Below the pieces are notes generated by a model, which worked only from the letters and a program-made list of their open reading frames with translations, did no database searches and was not told the origin of the DNA. The translations under genes and the position numbers were made by a program. Positions 1-17,704 of a stretch of 64,000 bases of DNA are shown one piece after another (position 1 is the first letter of the stretch; the number at the start of each line of letters is the position of its first letter). The stretch spans positions 1 through 64,000 of the forward strand of contig JAPQWV010000634.1 in the NCBI GenBank assembly GCA_027422505.1. Reading direction: 5' to 3'. This stretch comes from Craterostigma plantagineum. Taxonomy: Eukaryota > Streptophyta > Magnoliopsida > Lamiales > Linderniaceae.

Positions 1-902
1 TAGACTAACAACTAACCATAATCACTCTTGGAACCTCAGGCCATGGTGCCCATGACATCAACGAAGCCATTGCCAAGGCCACTCTTGGACAAGAAGCATT
101 ACTTACATCTGCTGCTAATGATATGAATTCATGGCTTGAGAAGGTTGCATACCCAATGGTGTAGTTGGATAAATTCGGGGCCCAACAAAGAACTCATCTG
201 TTCGAGCCCTTTCGAACCTTGACAGCAACCAGCCAAGGCCACTCTTGGACAAGAAGCATTACTTACATCTGCTGCTAATGATATGAATTCATGGCTTGTG
301 AAGGTTGCATACCCAATGGTGTAGTTGGATAAATTCGGGCCCCAACAAAGAACTCATCTGTTCGAGCCCTTTCGAACCTTGACAGCAACCATGGCCACAA
401 TGGTGAGAACGGATCGACAAATCAACACAAGCTCGTTCGAGAAATATAGATATCCCTATGCCAGCATTTGATACTTCAATTCAACTTGATTAGACATGGC
501 CCATTCAGCATCACTTGGTGATTTTTCACTATTCATCTTCCTGAGTCTTTCTTCATGGCGACCATCGTCCATGATTTCCAAGGAGGTGAGTTCTTTTCCT
601 TCACTGGACTAAAAAGAGCTCAAATCCCCATATGAAAGTGTTCCTTCTGATGACGTGCTACAGCAACGTTACTGAATTCCAATTCAGGCTTATCGAGCTC
701 CTTCCAATGGCGCCTCAACGTTGAATCCCAGTGATTCTTGATAGAATTGTCTGTTCTCCCAGGCAATAGCCTTGCTATTGATGCCCACTTATTTATTTCC
801 ATGGATGGCGTGAAATTCTAAGATCATGAGATCTTCATCAATCATAAACAAAAATCCCCTTCAACGACTGAACACCCACTATTACCAGAGAACGATTAAT
901 AA
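1..902 (-). pseudogene. R2R3-MYB transcription factor pseudogene (left edge)
   Basis: Read on the minus strand, 620-840 encodes an R3 MYB repeat of the MYB25/MYB109 or MYB44 kind: [16 protein letters not shown], then a break, then [20 protein letters not shown] and STLRRHW. The break is a 4-base insertion near 793-800 (GGAAATAAATAAGTGGGC where GGAAATAAGTGGGC is expected), which creates a stop in frame. The end of R2 (about 845-880) is recognisable but degraded. Downstream, 430-600 still reads as a plausible MYB tail, then meets stops. The C-terminal part holds a 160-bp tandem duplication. No intact ORF remains, so I call it a pseudogene. The gene may run past the left edge. Confidence 0.7.
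72..390. repeat. 160-bp tandem duplication inside the MYB pseudogene
   Basis: Positions 72-231 and 232-390 are near-identical direct copies (period 160). Both begin GCCAAGGCCACTCTTGGACA and end GAACCTTGACAGCAACC. They differ only by a few changes, such as GCTTGAGAAGG versus GCTTGTGAAGG and a 1-base difference in a G run. The near-identity suggests a recent duplication, or a local assembly duplication. Confidence 0.9.
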
Positions 903-1365
903 TAACAAGGGTCAGAAGATTGAATTTATCAGAGAAAGGTTTGTGTTCGACGGAAGGGTCGAGCTGATTACACCACCCCAGGCGGCATGATCTGCCCGGA
1001 ATCCCACACGCGATTAGTCTCCACTTTTTCGCGCCGACTTTCTGACAAGCTCACTCAGCTTCCGTCCGCATCCCTCCATCGCAAACCTTCGCCTCCTTCT
1101 TGTCGGCGGCGACGATGGTCGCCGTTTATTCGCCGTCGATTTCCAGGCGGGAGCGGCAATTTTTCGACGGTTTCTTAAATGGGCCTATCGTTATGGTGGG
1201 CTCGATATTTCAAGGCCCATTTCGGGAACAGACAAATGTCCACAATTAGTCCCTCAAGTTCTAAACTATTTCACCTTCGTCCTCGATTTATAACCTTATC
1301 TCGCTTTGTTACCACAATTCAGAAAAAAGATATGCGTTAAACCCTACGCCAAATGTAGATACTAA
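903..1365. other. Intergenic, nothing recognised
   Basis: A short GC-rich stretch (960-1180) contains an open frame of 63 codons with no family resemblance. It may be the former 5' region of the MYB pseudogene. I see no supported gene. Confidence 0.5.
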
Positions 1366-1903
1366 GAGCAACTCCGAGCTGGAAAACCAAAAAAAATTCC
1401 AAATTTTACTCCCACCGATACTAAAAACCAAACCTAAGATGCGAATTTTAATTTCTCTCACATGAAAAATCGCATGTTTGCGTCTTAGACCGGTTATTAT
1501 GCGATGTAATTCCAGGTGACAGAAAAATCTTGTTTTTTTGCTTTATGACAGAAAAAGGCAGAAATATGACAGGTTGACCATTTGGAAAGTAATGAAAGCT
1601 GACAAAAGGTGAAGAAAAAGTTAACATAAAAAAGTTGTCAGAAGAAGTTTGAATAGCCGTATAGATAAACAATTCCATGTGCATACAAGAATCAATTTAT
1701 ATAAACAAAAGTACATAGAATCACATAGAATATTCTTAAGACTATTTGAGTTCCTTAAACAATAACAAAAGTAAAAAGGCAAACCTAATTTGTGCGCACA
1801 TGATTTTACGCCAAGACAAAGGGTTTTGGCACTCCATGGCCTGCATGATTTGACACTTCAACATTAGATCGCTGCTATTTTTGAAATATCTTGCAAAAAT
1901 ACT

Positions 1904-1935
<32 letters not shown>

Positions 1936-2603
1936 CTAGTTTATTGCACGTGCATGTGCATAGACTAAGAATAAAATAATCATAAAGAATGAAAATAAAT
2001 CATCACAAACTTCTAATAATAGAAGTACGAAATATTGACCACGAAACTAACAATATATATTTTAGTAATCCGGCAATTCGACGTTGCTTCCTCCAAGATT
2101 ATTGAAAAACTCGCCAAATGCGTTGAAGGGAGGTGAATCTTGTTGGATTTTTTAGCTCTTTTCTCCAAATAATGAGCATGAAAAGTTATCTAGCTTTTTA
2201 ATTGTACAGATATTTCTATATGCATCTTGAAATAGTTTTTGTTTCCAGTGTTATGCAGTTGTCGTATTTTTAAAAAATATTTTCGATGCTTTTAATATGT
2301 ATAAATATATTGTAGTTGTCGTATTTTTAATAAACATTAATCGATGCTTTTTATATGTATAAATATAATTTTATTATTAACTTTGTTAATTTTTCGATTA
2401 AATCTAAATTAATATTTACTAATCAAATTTGTAAAGTTACAAGTATGTGGGTAGTTTTGAAATTTGTAAAAATTGGTGTGGAAGTGAATACAAAATAGTC
2501 TATTGAATTTGAGAATGAGTTGATCGGTTGGAGAAGAATTACTGCATTTTGAGTTTGAGAATGCGTTTGAGGTTGAGAATGCGTTTATCGGTTGGAGATG
2601 GTC
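1366..2603. mobile_element. Harbinger-like element remnant (tentative)
   Basis: The left end reads TAA-GAGCAACTCCGAG and the right end GTTGGAGATGGTC-TAA. The terminal bases are imperfect inverted repeats (GAGCAACTCC versus GACCATCTCC) flanked by the 3-bp direct repeat TAA, as for PIF/Harbinger elements. On the minus strand 2066-2155 reads QQDSPPFNAFGEFF and then NNLGGSNVELPDY before a stop, which resembles proteins often encoded beside Harbinger transposases. Inside are a (TA)n run (about 1908-1935) and two copies of a 57-bp unit (2258-2368). The boundaries rest on short, imperfect signals. Confidence 0.4.
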
Positions 2604-2606
2604 TAA

Positions 2607-3750
2607 CTACATTTTGCTTATCAGTTACCGTTTAATGCAATTTGAATTTATGTATTAACACGAGGCAATCCAAATACGAGATTTTAATTGTAGAAATGCT
2701 AAAATGATATCAAACTGACAAACGCAGTCAACATATAAATCTTGAATATTCAATTTCTCATGGTTGTTGAAGCTATGTACGTATATTCTTTAGATGACTG
2801 TTGGCCTACTAGACACACTGACTTTCGATGTATTCATCTTGCCGTGAAAGTTAAGGTTACATAAAATAAAACTGAGTTTTAAACCCCTAATTAATAGATA
2901 TTACATCTTATGCAAGTATTGACTCAGTAATCGATATACGATCGATAAGCTCAACATGTTGCTTCTTTGAGTTTTATATTAGTTGATACATATCGCTTTT
3001 TCACGATGGCCACGCAAATTAAAAATTTACTTATTTCATTTTGTCGTAGGAAGTAAGTGGTGGCCATGATGGGGAAAGGGGGGTTGTAACGGTATTTCCT
3101 ACTTCAACGAATTTATTAAGAACTAAAGTACACAAGAACCTATTTTCACTAGCTAATAGTAAAATGAATAATGACCCAAAATTACTAGGTTATTTATGAC
3201 GTATCAGTTTGAATGATCCCTTTCACCGAAAGCCTAACTTTTATAGGAATTTCATTACATTCTTTTTTAGTTTATATATTTATATTTCTAATAAATTCCC
3301 ACACGTTTAAGCTGATGCTTTTTATTATCTAGCCGTGAGTACACTTCCACACAAATTTGCGATAGTTAATGAGTTAAGCTGAGATCAAATCTTAGAAAAT
3401 TTTGAGATATATCGAGCGTACGATTGCTTAAGCTATCGTTATGGACAATGAAGACATTCTTATCGTGGAGAAAAAACAAGTAATTTACATCTATTCGTAC
3501 GAGATACTAACGTCGTATGTTCATTAGTTGTTTGAATTTGGTAAGTAATAGAAACGAAGAAATAATTTAATTAATCTGATGACCAACTCAAAACCGTTGG
3601 ATAACGAAGTTTCCTCTAACACCAAAAATATTCAAAATCCGAGGCTCTTTTCTTTTCTCTGTCTATATCATATTATGCACCCTCCCACGCAATCGTGGAA
3701 ACTTGATGCAAATTATTTAAATTATCTGAATTTTCAACTCCCACAATCCC
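2607..3750. other. AT-rich intergenic DNA upstream of the laccase
   Basis: No open frame resembles a known family. The distal part is AT-rich without clear repeats. The last 200 bases probably carry the laccase promoter. Confidence 0.5.
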
Positions 3751-3760
3751 TATATATAAA
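3751..3760 (+). promoter_or_regulatory. Putative TATA box of the laccase
   Basis: TATATATAAA lies about 165 bases upstream of the laccase ATG at 3925, after a run of CAACTCCCACAATCCC. Position and sequence fit a plant TATA box. The transcription start is not known. Confidence 0.45.
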
Positions 3761-3924
3761 CACATCGTGACAGCCCATATGGCATCCACGCAAGTTTCTA
3801 AACGTGAAATTTTTAGTTTAGTATATCACGCCATCATCCTTTGCCGCCTATATCCGTTATTCTTCTACTATAAAAATCATCATACGTATATATAAGTATA
3901 ATATATTAATTCATAGCGGGTTCC

Positions 3925-6548
3925 ATGGCGTTCTTGATATTTTGTGGTTTGGTTCTTTTGGCTTCTGCAAATTTGGCTTCATCTGCAATCGTGGAGCATT
4001 CTTTTCATGTAATGCATTGATACATAAACTGCATGTATTCATTATGTACACACACACACACACACAGTCGCCTCTATATATATAATACATATTAATGTTA
4101 TTACATGTATATATGATGCAGGTTAAGAATCTTACAGTGAATAGACTATGCCAAGAACGAGTGATAACTGCAGTCAATGGTAGCTTACCAGGGCCAACCA
4201 TACGTATACACGAGGGCGATACGCTCGTCGTCCATGTCTTTAACAAGTCCCCTTACAACCTTACTATTCACTGGTAATAATATTATTACCTCAGATTTCA
4301 ACTTTTTTTTTTAAAGTTCAACGATGACCATTTTATATAAAAGTTTAAGTTTATGATTAATGTATCCCCCTTTAGTTTCAAGCATTGAAGTTTTCTTTTA
4401 TTGGGTGGTCGTGAGGATTCTTACTCGTAACATTCGTCTAAGCTATAATACAATGTTGACCAATTTATCCAAAAGTTTAAGCTTGATTGACCGAGTAAAT
4501 ACCCTAATTATTTGTTTTTGGGACAATCACGTACCATTATCAATTGCTAGTCCATGCAAATCAAAAGAGATACAAGTCATTCCGAAGTTGGTGGTAAAAC
4601 TATCGATATCCCATAATATTTAATATAAAAATGGCTTACGAATAATTATAAATAAACAATGGATTAATCCATGCGTCGTTGAGTTCTCTTATTTAATGAA
4701 ACTATCATTATCACGAAGAGTCTTGGTCCTACAATACAAATATTCAATCTACAGACAATTGACCGCTATTTATTATGTTATTGGTATAATACAACAGGCA
4801 CGGTATTTTCCAGCTGCTCAGTGGTTGGTCAGATGGGCCCGAATTCGCGACCCAGTGCCCGATCCGACCCGGACAGAACTACACTTACAGGTTCACCGTA
4901 ACGGGTCAAGAAGGAACCCTTTGGTGGCACGCCCACGTTGGTTGGCTCCGAGCCACCGTTTACGGCGCCCTCATTATTAGGCCAAGATTGGGCCGTTCTT
5001 ACCCTTTCCCCAAGCCACACAGAGAAATCCCATTAGTCTTAGGTATTTTAATTATATCATCTATGTCGCAAAATATACACATATATATATATATATATGA
5101 ATTTCAAAAAATTAATTAATAAACAAGAATTACACTATAAATCTGCAGGAGAATGGTGGAATGCCAACGTCATCGACGTCGAGAACCAGGCGCTAGCCGT
5201 CGGCGGCGCGCCGAATCTCTCCGACGCCTATACGATCAACGGCCGACCCGGCGACCTCTATCCCTGCTCCTCGAAACGTAATTCATTTTTAAATAGATTT
5301 TCTATGAATACACATTTAAGTTTCACGCAATATTTAATTAATTTTGTGTATATATTTTTTAAAATTTAGGTATGTTTAGAGTCAGAGTGGTCCCGGGAAA
5401 GATCTACCTACTGCGCATCATCAACGCTGCCCTCAACAACCAGCTCTTCTTCAAAATCGCCGACCACAGCATGACAGTCGTGGCCGTCGACGCCTCTTAC
5501 ACAAAACCGTACGCAACCGACGTGGTGGTCACCGGGCCGGGCCAGACCGTCGACGTACTGCTGACCACGAACCGATCCCCGGGCCGATACTACATGGCGG
5601 CCCTCCCGTACGCCAGCGCGGCCGGCGTCCCCTTCGACAACACCACGACCACAGGCGTCCTCGTCTACGAAAAATCGCCCACTAAAATCGCAAAAATGCC
5701 CGTCCTCCCGCCCTTCAACGACACGCCTACGGCCCACGGCTTCTACTCGGGCGTAACCGGGCTCGTCTCGAGCCCGTTCTGGATCCCCGTGCCCCGACGG
5801 GTCGACGAGCGAATGTTCGTCACGGTGGGCCTCGGTCTTTCGGCGTGCCCTAGCGGTCGGGCTTGCCAGGGCCCGCAAGGGCAAATGCTGGCGGCGAGCA
5901 TGAACAACGCTTCGTTCCAATTCCCGACGGGCATTTCGATGCTCGAAGCATTTTTTAGGAACGTCGGCGGTGTTTACACCGAGGATTTTCCCGACGTCCC
6001 GCCCGTCGTCTTCGACTATACGAATCAGAGCAATAGCTTCAACGCGTTGCTTTTGAACACGACGAAGTCGACGAAGGTCAAGAAGTTGAAGTACAACGCG
6101 ACGGTGGAGATCGTGCTTCAGAACACGGCTTTGATTGGGGTCGAGAATCACCCGATTCACTTGCACGGGTTCAATTTCTACGTATTGGCTCAGGGTTTTG
6201 GGAACTACGATGGCTCCGTCGACGGGAAAAAGTTTAACTTTGATGACCCGCAAGTGAGGAATACCATCGCCGTGCCCGTGGGCGGGTGGGCTGTTATTCG
6301 GTTTCGGGCCGACAATCCGGGTAATTTGAATTTTTTTTAAAAAAAAATTTGAAAATTGTTACGCGTAGCGCTTTTGTTGAGTTTCTTATTGTCGGTCGTG
6401 CGAGGATATAGGCGTGTGGCTTATGCATTGCCACTTGGACGTGCATTTGCCGTTGGGATTGGCGATGGCTTTTGTGGTGGAGAACGGGCCGACGAAGGAG
6501 ACGACTCTGCCTCCGCCGCCGCCGGATTTTCCCAAGTGTTCGAGTTAA
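3925..6548 (+). CDS. Laccase (multicopper oxidase)
   Basis: Six exons: 3925-4008, 4122-4273, 4798-5042, 5149-5277, 5370-6320 and 6412-6548. They join in frame to 565 residues, the usual plant laccase length. Residues 1 to about 22 form a signal peptide ([20 protein letters not shown]), so the protein is secreted. All four copper-binding signatures are present: HWHG at 78-81, WWHAHVGW with HAH at 123-125, [10 protein letters not shown] near the C-terminus, and HCH at 526-528 followed by DVH. Plant laccases oxidise phenolics with O2 in the cell wall, including monolignols. Several N-x-S/T sites fit a glycoprotein. Exon 5 is strongly GC-rich. A diverged copy of the miR397 target region lies at 5419-5439. 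The subfamily was not resolved. Confidence 0.93.
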
Positions 6549-7206
6549 TTAAAAGTGTGGATTTTTGTTATAAAGATGCGTACGCTTTGGCAACTTTTTT
6601 TCGCTTTGATTTGTTTGATTGTTTCTTTAAATTGTTGGCAATATCTGTCGTGTTATTTCATTTGATTTTGATTCTTTTGTCATCCCGCTATGTAATTCAT
6701 GTAATATAATCGTGACTTGTACTTTTTCAATTATTTATTGGAAATGAAGTATTTTTTTTTTTTAATATTTTTTCTTCTTCATCTTGATTGTTCAAATGCC
6801 ATGAAGTCCTCTCACGCCTTCAATATGAGTCGATTTTGAACCTCATTTTTCACTTTGATTATCCTATCTATACTGGTCTCAAATCCACGAAAACTATTGT
6901 CAAAGATCCAACTCTTGATTAATTTATTTTCAGCAAATGCAGTTTGTCAAAACTTTCCACCAAGACAAAACTCGAAACACTACATAAGTACCAAAAATTA
7001 ATCAAAAATATCGAATCTCAGTCTATGTGTGTATGTTTTTGCATATGTGCAAGCTCTCTCAGCTTTCTGTGTAAGTGTACATCAAAATCTATGGTAAGAA
7101 CACAAAAAACAACCACACGTCCTAACATTGCGCTCTCGTGTAGTAATTCCTCGACGTGCCTCTCGCCAACTACAAACCTAAACCGCCCGGGAAAAAAAAA
7201 CTATCT
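6549..7206. other. Intergenic between convergent 3' ends
   Basis: This holds the 3' flanks of the laccase (+) and the O-fucosyltransferase-like gene (-). It is AT-rich and I see no further gene or repeat. Confidence 0.6.
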
Positions 7207-10200
7207 TCACGAAGAAACGCTTCGAACCTCCCTTTTCCGATCGTCCCCTACTTCTCGAGACGCCTTCTTACACACGCATCCCGGATAAGGATTCGCGTAA
7301 AAATTCTCCTCCGTCCTCGGGGACTCGCCATGCTTCCTCAGCATCGGCCCCCCAATCCTATCCCCGTGCAACCTCTTAACCTCCGACGCGAATTCTTCCC
7401 AAGAAATCGAACCCTCGTCGAGCGAATCGACCAGTCGAACGAAGTTCAACCTATCGGGATTTACGGTCCTCTTTAGCCCCTCGAAAACCCTGTGCCCTCG
7501 CACCGCCTTCGCCATATTCCCGTCGTAAGTATAAACGAAGGCGTCGCTCTCGAGGGCGACGATGTAGTCCAGGGCGGCCAAACGGTTTTGGTAGAGCTCG
7601 AAGGGCCGAAGCTCTTCCTCGGCGGCGAGCGTCGAGTGGGAGTGGACGTCGGGGAACTCTTCTCGGAACGCTTCCATGCTCTTTTCGCCGTATATTTCGC
7701 CGGCGACGATGTATACACGGGTCGAGGATGGGTAGCCCATGGCCTTGAGGAATAGCGCGGCTTCTCGGGGAGACATGGGGCAACCGCCCTGCTGACGCTT
7801 TTCTTCGCTGTCGATGTCCTTTTCTTTCCAGTGCTGGATGCTGTACCGCATTTCCCGGAGCTCTTCGGCTTCTTGGGAGGTTAGGTTGTGGCTGCAGCCA
7901 GTGAAGGCGAGCATGTCCTTTTCGTATCTGCGTAAGAAGAAAAAAGCGCGTCGCGGTGCCGGTGAATAAAATTTAAAAAATTTCACGAAATTTACTTTTA
8001 GTCCTCTAACTTGTCCCTGCCAAAAAATGTTTGATAAGTTTCACGAAATTTGTTTTTGCCTTCTAATTTGTCCCTACTGAAATCTAGTCCAATATGTTTA
8101 CACCATTTATCATAAACAGTCATTTTAGTAGTTTATCATAAGCACCGAGTATTGTTGGAAAGGCAATGTGATTCACCAACTTCTACAGTTCTAATACTAA
8201 TAACGAGATCAAATTGATCCCCTAAAAGCCCAACCTAAAAAAATCCATGTAGGGTTCCACTCTACAACCATATGCATGTCAAAGTTGTTTCCTCTATATG
8301 ATATGGGATTGAGTTTTGACGCCCTAAAACGGATGCTATTTTTAATCAAGCTAGCTACCGATTAGCGATATTACCTTAGGTGAAGAGCGATGAATGGCTC
8401 TCCGTCGTCCCTCAATCTATCCACGAGCTTCCTCCCGAGATCCTCGATCGCCGGCGTGTATCGGAGGGCCTCGTAGTTCGCCCGACACCTCAGCTTCTGT
8501 ATCGACGGCGGCAATTCGTTGTTCGACAGGCGCGAGTCAGCGTGGGTGAACTTGACCACCTTGTGCTTCTTGAGGAGCGCAAGAATCTCGCCTCTGTAAT
8601 AACTAGCCTGCAACGCAGAGCGACGACGGTCACATGCGATAAACTAAAAAGAAAAAACGCTCGAATTCCCGACATTAAGTAATCATAGACTTGAGGCTTT
8701 TTTACCTTTGACCAAGAGATTGGAGCTTTGACCAAGGGGCTCGGAGAGGCGTATCGCGGGGGCAGTTTCTCGACGATTTGAATGTCGTCTTTTAAGACGT
8801 CGATGAAGTGGCGCCAGTCGAATATGTCCTTGAAGCCACTGCGTTCGTTCAGTTCGATTAATTTAGATCGGAAAGAAAAAAGAAGAGCGTAAATAAAAAT
8901 TGAACCTTGGATCTGTCCAAAAGCTCTGATGATCAAGAGATGGCAAAACGAGCGTCGCATTCATGATCTTTGCTACCGCTACCATGTCACAAATCTGAAG
9001 ATCAACATTTTTTTAAAATAAAATATGATTATAGTACGTATAATATATGTTTATATTAAGACTCTTCTTACTCCTGTTCTCATTTGATTTAGTCCGCCGT
9101 TGGCATGAACTAGCAGATAGCCGTTTGTAGCAGTTCCTTTCCCTGCAACATATGTATTTTAAGAAATTTGAGAGTTTAAGATAATATAAGATTTCATATA
9201 TATATATATACATAGCTTTGATTTAGTGAAACCTACTTATTTTGTTCTTGGGTCGAGCGATGCATTGGTAGTAATTGTCGCTGTTTGGCCTCATCCATAT
9301 TTCTGGGATCTGTTGTGCATGTTATTATTTAAGAGAACTAAGTATAATATATTAAAAAAAAAAAAATTCAGGAAAAAAAAGTAGGAATTTGTTATGTCTG
9401 AAATGGCAGCTCAACGGTCAATAAATTCCACATGGCATTCAATAAATGGTTTTGTATAAGTCAAAGACAACTAACGAAAGTTCACAACACGTTATTGCGT
9501 GTAGCTGCTAAATAATGATATCATTTAATACCGCATAAATATTCTTAGGTTCATGCTCTTCAATTAATTAATTCTCTAAATATCCCATTAAATTCCTAAA
9601 TGCAACCGTTGACCGATCAAACTTCTGGTTTCTAGGGTACATGCACAGAAGCAATAAATATATATAACTAATCAAATTTCAATAAATGAGAGACTTTATT
9701 TGAAAGAAGAAACGTGAAATTTAGAAAAGAGAAAAGCGATTGAAAAAGAAAATAATTGATTCATTAATTTCACTCACGGGATATTCCTTCATTCTTCTTT
9801 TCTGCAAATTATTATTGGAAGAGTCAGATGACGTTGACGCCGTCGACGACTCTTCCATATCCACGACGAGCTTCTGAGCACCGCCCAAGTAATCATTTTT
9901 CATGCTCTGAATGAACAAAACCTCCTTCTCCCTCCCAATCGCATCTCCTCCTCCTCCCCCGGCGGCGCCGCCGTTCATCACCACCGTGAATTTCAAGAAC
10001 GCAGAAACCACCACCATCGCCAGCAGCAGAAAGAAAATGCCACGCCTCACCATTATTTTTCTCTTCCCAAGGTTCAAACCGCCCCACAAACTCAAAGCCA
10101 CGTCCTCGGCCCACGCCGCCCAGTCGGCGGATTCTTCCCGACGCACCGCCCAGAAGCTGTAATAGCCGCCTCTCGAGCCGTCGTATGACAGTGCCGAATC

Positions 10201-10362
10201 TGTGCGCGGCGCCTCTTCGCCTTTTGAGTGGTGGCCGTCGACGTTGATCCGGGCGTTTCCGTCGCGGCGGCGGTGGTGGGCTGCGGTGGCGCCTCCGTTG
10301 GAGGCGGTGGTGGACGAGGAATTGCTGGTGGTACTCACGCCGCCGCTTGACGATGATGACAT
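7207..10362 (-). CDS. O-fucosyltransferase family protein (GT106/DUF246-like)
   Basis: Seven exons on the minus strand: 9778-10362, 9237-9309, 9072-9142, 8906-8994, 8706-8838, 8375-8607 and 7207-7927. They join in frame to 634 residues. The N-terminus is Ser/Gly-rich and cytosolic. A single membrane anchor follows ([20 protein letters not shown], about residues 105-125), giving a type II Golgi topology. Family signatures follow in order: [52 protein letters not shown], then [17 protein letters not shown] and [16 protein letters not shown]. The family is annotated as GDP-fucose protein O-fucosyltransferase-like and also contains pectin rhamnosyltransferases, so donor and acceptor cannot be told from sequence. 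An imperfect duplication (CACGAAATTT followed by a CTAACTTGTCCCTG-like string) lies in the last intron at about 7980 and 8040. Confidence 0.9.
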
Positions 10363-11682
10363 TTCACGGGGATGAACACAAAGAATAAAAAAAAAAGATT
10401 TCCGACGAAGTATTTTGTTTTATAGAACGTTCGAGGGGAAAAAAAGGGGGGGAAGAGAAAATTGTGGGAGAGTAGTGGACATAAACTGTTGCCTTTTGTG
10501 TTCGATGTTTGCATTTATATACGATGATGGGTTATGGTGGGTAAAGACTTGGAAATTATTATTATTATTATTATTATTATTTATATTTTTATAAACTCGG
10601 TGGTTAATACCATGATTGGAGTAAACTAAAGCAATGATACATTTAGGACGAGTCACATAGAGCAATTCCTCCCACATGTGACAACTTTGATTTAAATTTG
10701 TGTTCCACTAAATTCAGTAGAAGTATGTGGAATACAATATTATTTTATGAAATGCAGATGGAAAAGAAAATGGCCATGGGCATGGAAACTAGAATACTTC
10801 ACCAAGAAAATTGGGGAAAAAAAAGAGAGTGAATTTGCAGTTCATATGTAGGAAGGAAGGTTGACTTTTTGCAATAGTTTTTTATTTACTTACCTATTCA
10901 ACCACGTAATAAGTTTGTGGGTTATGTTTATTCCCATGTTGTACCGCTCCTTAGGTAAAAAATGGCTTGCAAGGGAACAGTGACTTAGCTAAATGGCGAT
11001 ACATAACAGATTTTCGATACTCAAGTCATTGATGTATTACTTTATTTATTTTTTCTATCATTCGTCACATTTTATTTTTGTTCCAATCTTTCATACACGT
11101 TTTTGGACAGTTCATAGCACGCGCTTTTGCCTCCCCTTTGAATTTGTTGTGTGCCACGTGTCGCTAACTATAAGGACCAGAAAAAAACCTAAGATATGTT
11201 AGTTGGGGTAGTAAGACAATTTTATTAATGTATCGTATTAGTTGCTATATTTTCGGAGTGTGGTACAAATTTATTGTCGATTAAGTTGGAATATCTCGAC
11301 ATACAGTAAAAATCAAGAAATGGGCCAATGTGTGAAACATGGAGTATATTACGTTAATATAATTTATAAGTAGTTAGGAATCCCACGATCGATCGGGGTT
11401 ATTTCATAATAACAGAAAAGTAGGGACCCTCTCCAGTAAATAAAGGCGTATTCTGTAAGAGGAGAGAGAGGACTAGTTGATCACACTTCACACACACACT
11501 AAACCATAAGAATTATCCTCATCAGATAAGAAAAGAAAAATTCAACGTAAATAATCCATTTTTTTTTAAGATTCTCAGCTCAACCCTAAGCTTCCTACTA
11601 CTCGGCGACTCCGCCGTCTTCGTGTTGAGCTCGACTTCGTTGCTGGATGATTGTGTGATACGTTGTTTGATACGCAATCAAG
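10363..11682. other. Divergent intergenic region
   Basis: This lies between the 5' ends of the O-fucosyltransferase-like gene (-) and the AlaRS gene (+). It has an (ATT)n run at about 10556-10580 and a CA/GA-rich stretch near 11455-11510 that is probably close to the AlaRS transcription start. No other coding potential is recognisable. Confidence 0.5.
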
Positions 11683-11892
11683 GTGCATATTTCGATTAAT
11701 CTCTTTGTGATTTTTTTTTTCTATATTGGCTTGTTGGTGTGGTGATGGGGGTTTAAATAGTCGGATTGTGTTTGTGGCGTCTCTTACTCCTACACTACGT
11801 CTGATGTTAGGATCGGGGCTCGACGTTGTGGCGCCTTTGATTGTGGCTGTGGGAGAATAAATTGTTTCCCTTTTCCTCTTCAATCTCAGCAG
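11683..11892 (+). other. Predicted 5' UTR intron of the AlaRS gene
   Basis: A donor (CAATCAAG|GTGCAT) and an acceptor (TCTCAGCAG|GATATT) bracket 210 T-rich bases upstream of the first AUG. This is inferred from splice signals only. Confidence 0.4.
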
Positions 11893-11953
11893 GATATTCG
11901 ATTTCGAGTGACTGTCACAGATTGAATGTTATTAGATTAATAAAGGAAGAAAA

Positions 11954-11961
11954 ATGGTCAA

Positions 11962-11965
<4 letters not shown>
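11954..11965 (+). promoter_or_regulatory. Three-codon uORF overlapping the first AlaRS start (ATGA)
   Basis: The sequence ATG GTC AAA TGA occupies 11954-11965. Its TGA (11963-11965) overlaps the long-form AlaRS start ATG (11962-11964) as ATGA. Ribosomes reading this uORF would stop exactly on the long-form start. That could lower long-form initiation or favour re-initiation further on. Confidence 0.5.

Positions 11966-17704
<5,739 letters not shown>

Noticed and set aside
987..1178. 63-codon plus-strand frame
   Set aside because: Arg/Ser-rich, no family, no splice partners; probably chance in a GC-rich patch.
5408..6253. 281-codon minus-strand frame inside the laccase
   Set aside because: Antisense shadow of the GC-rich laccase exon 5. 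Arg/Val/Asp-rich with no family resemblance.
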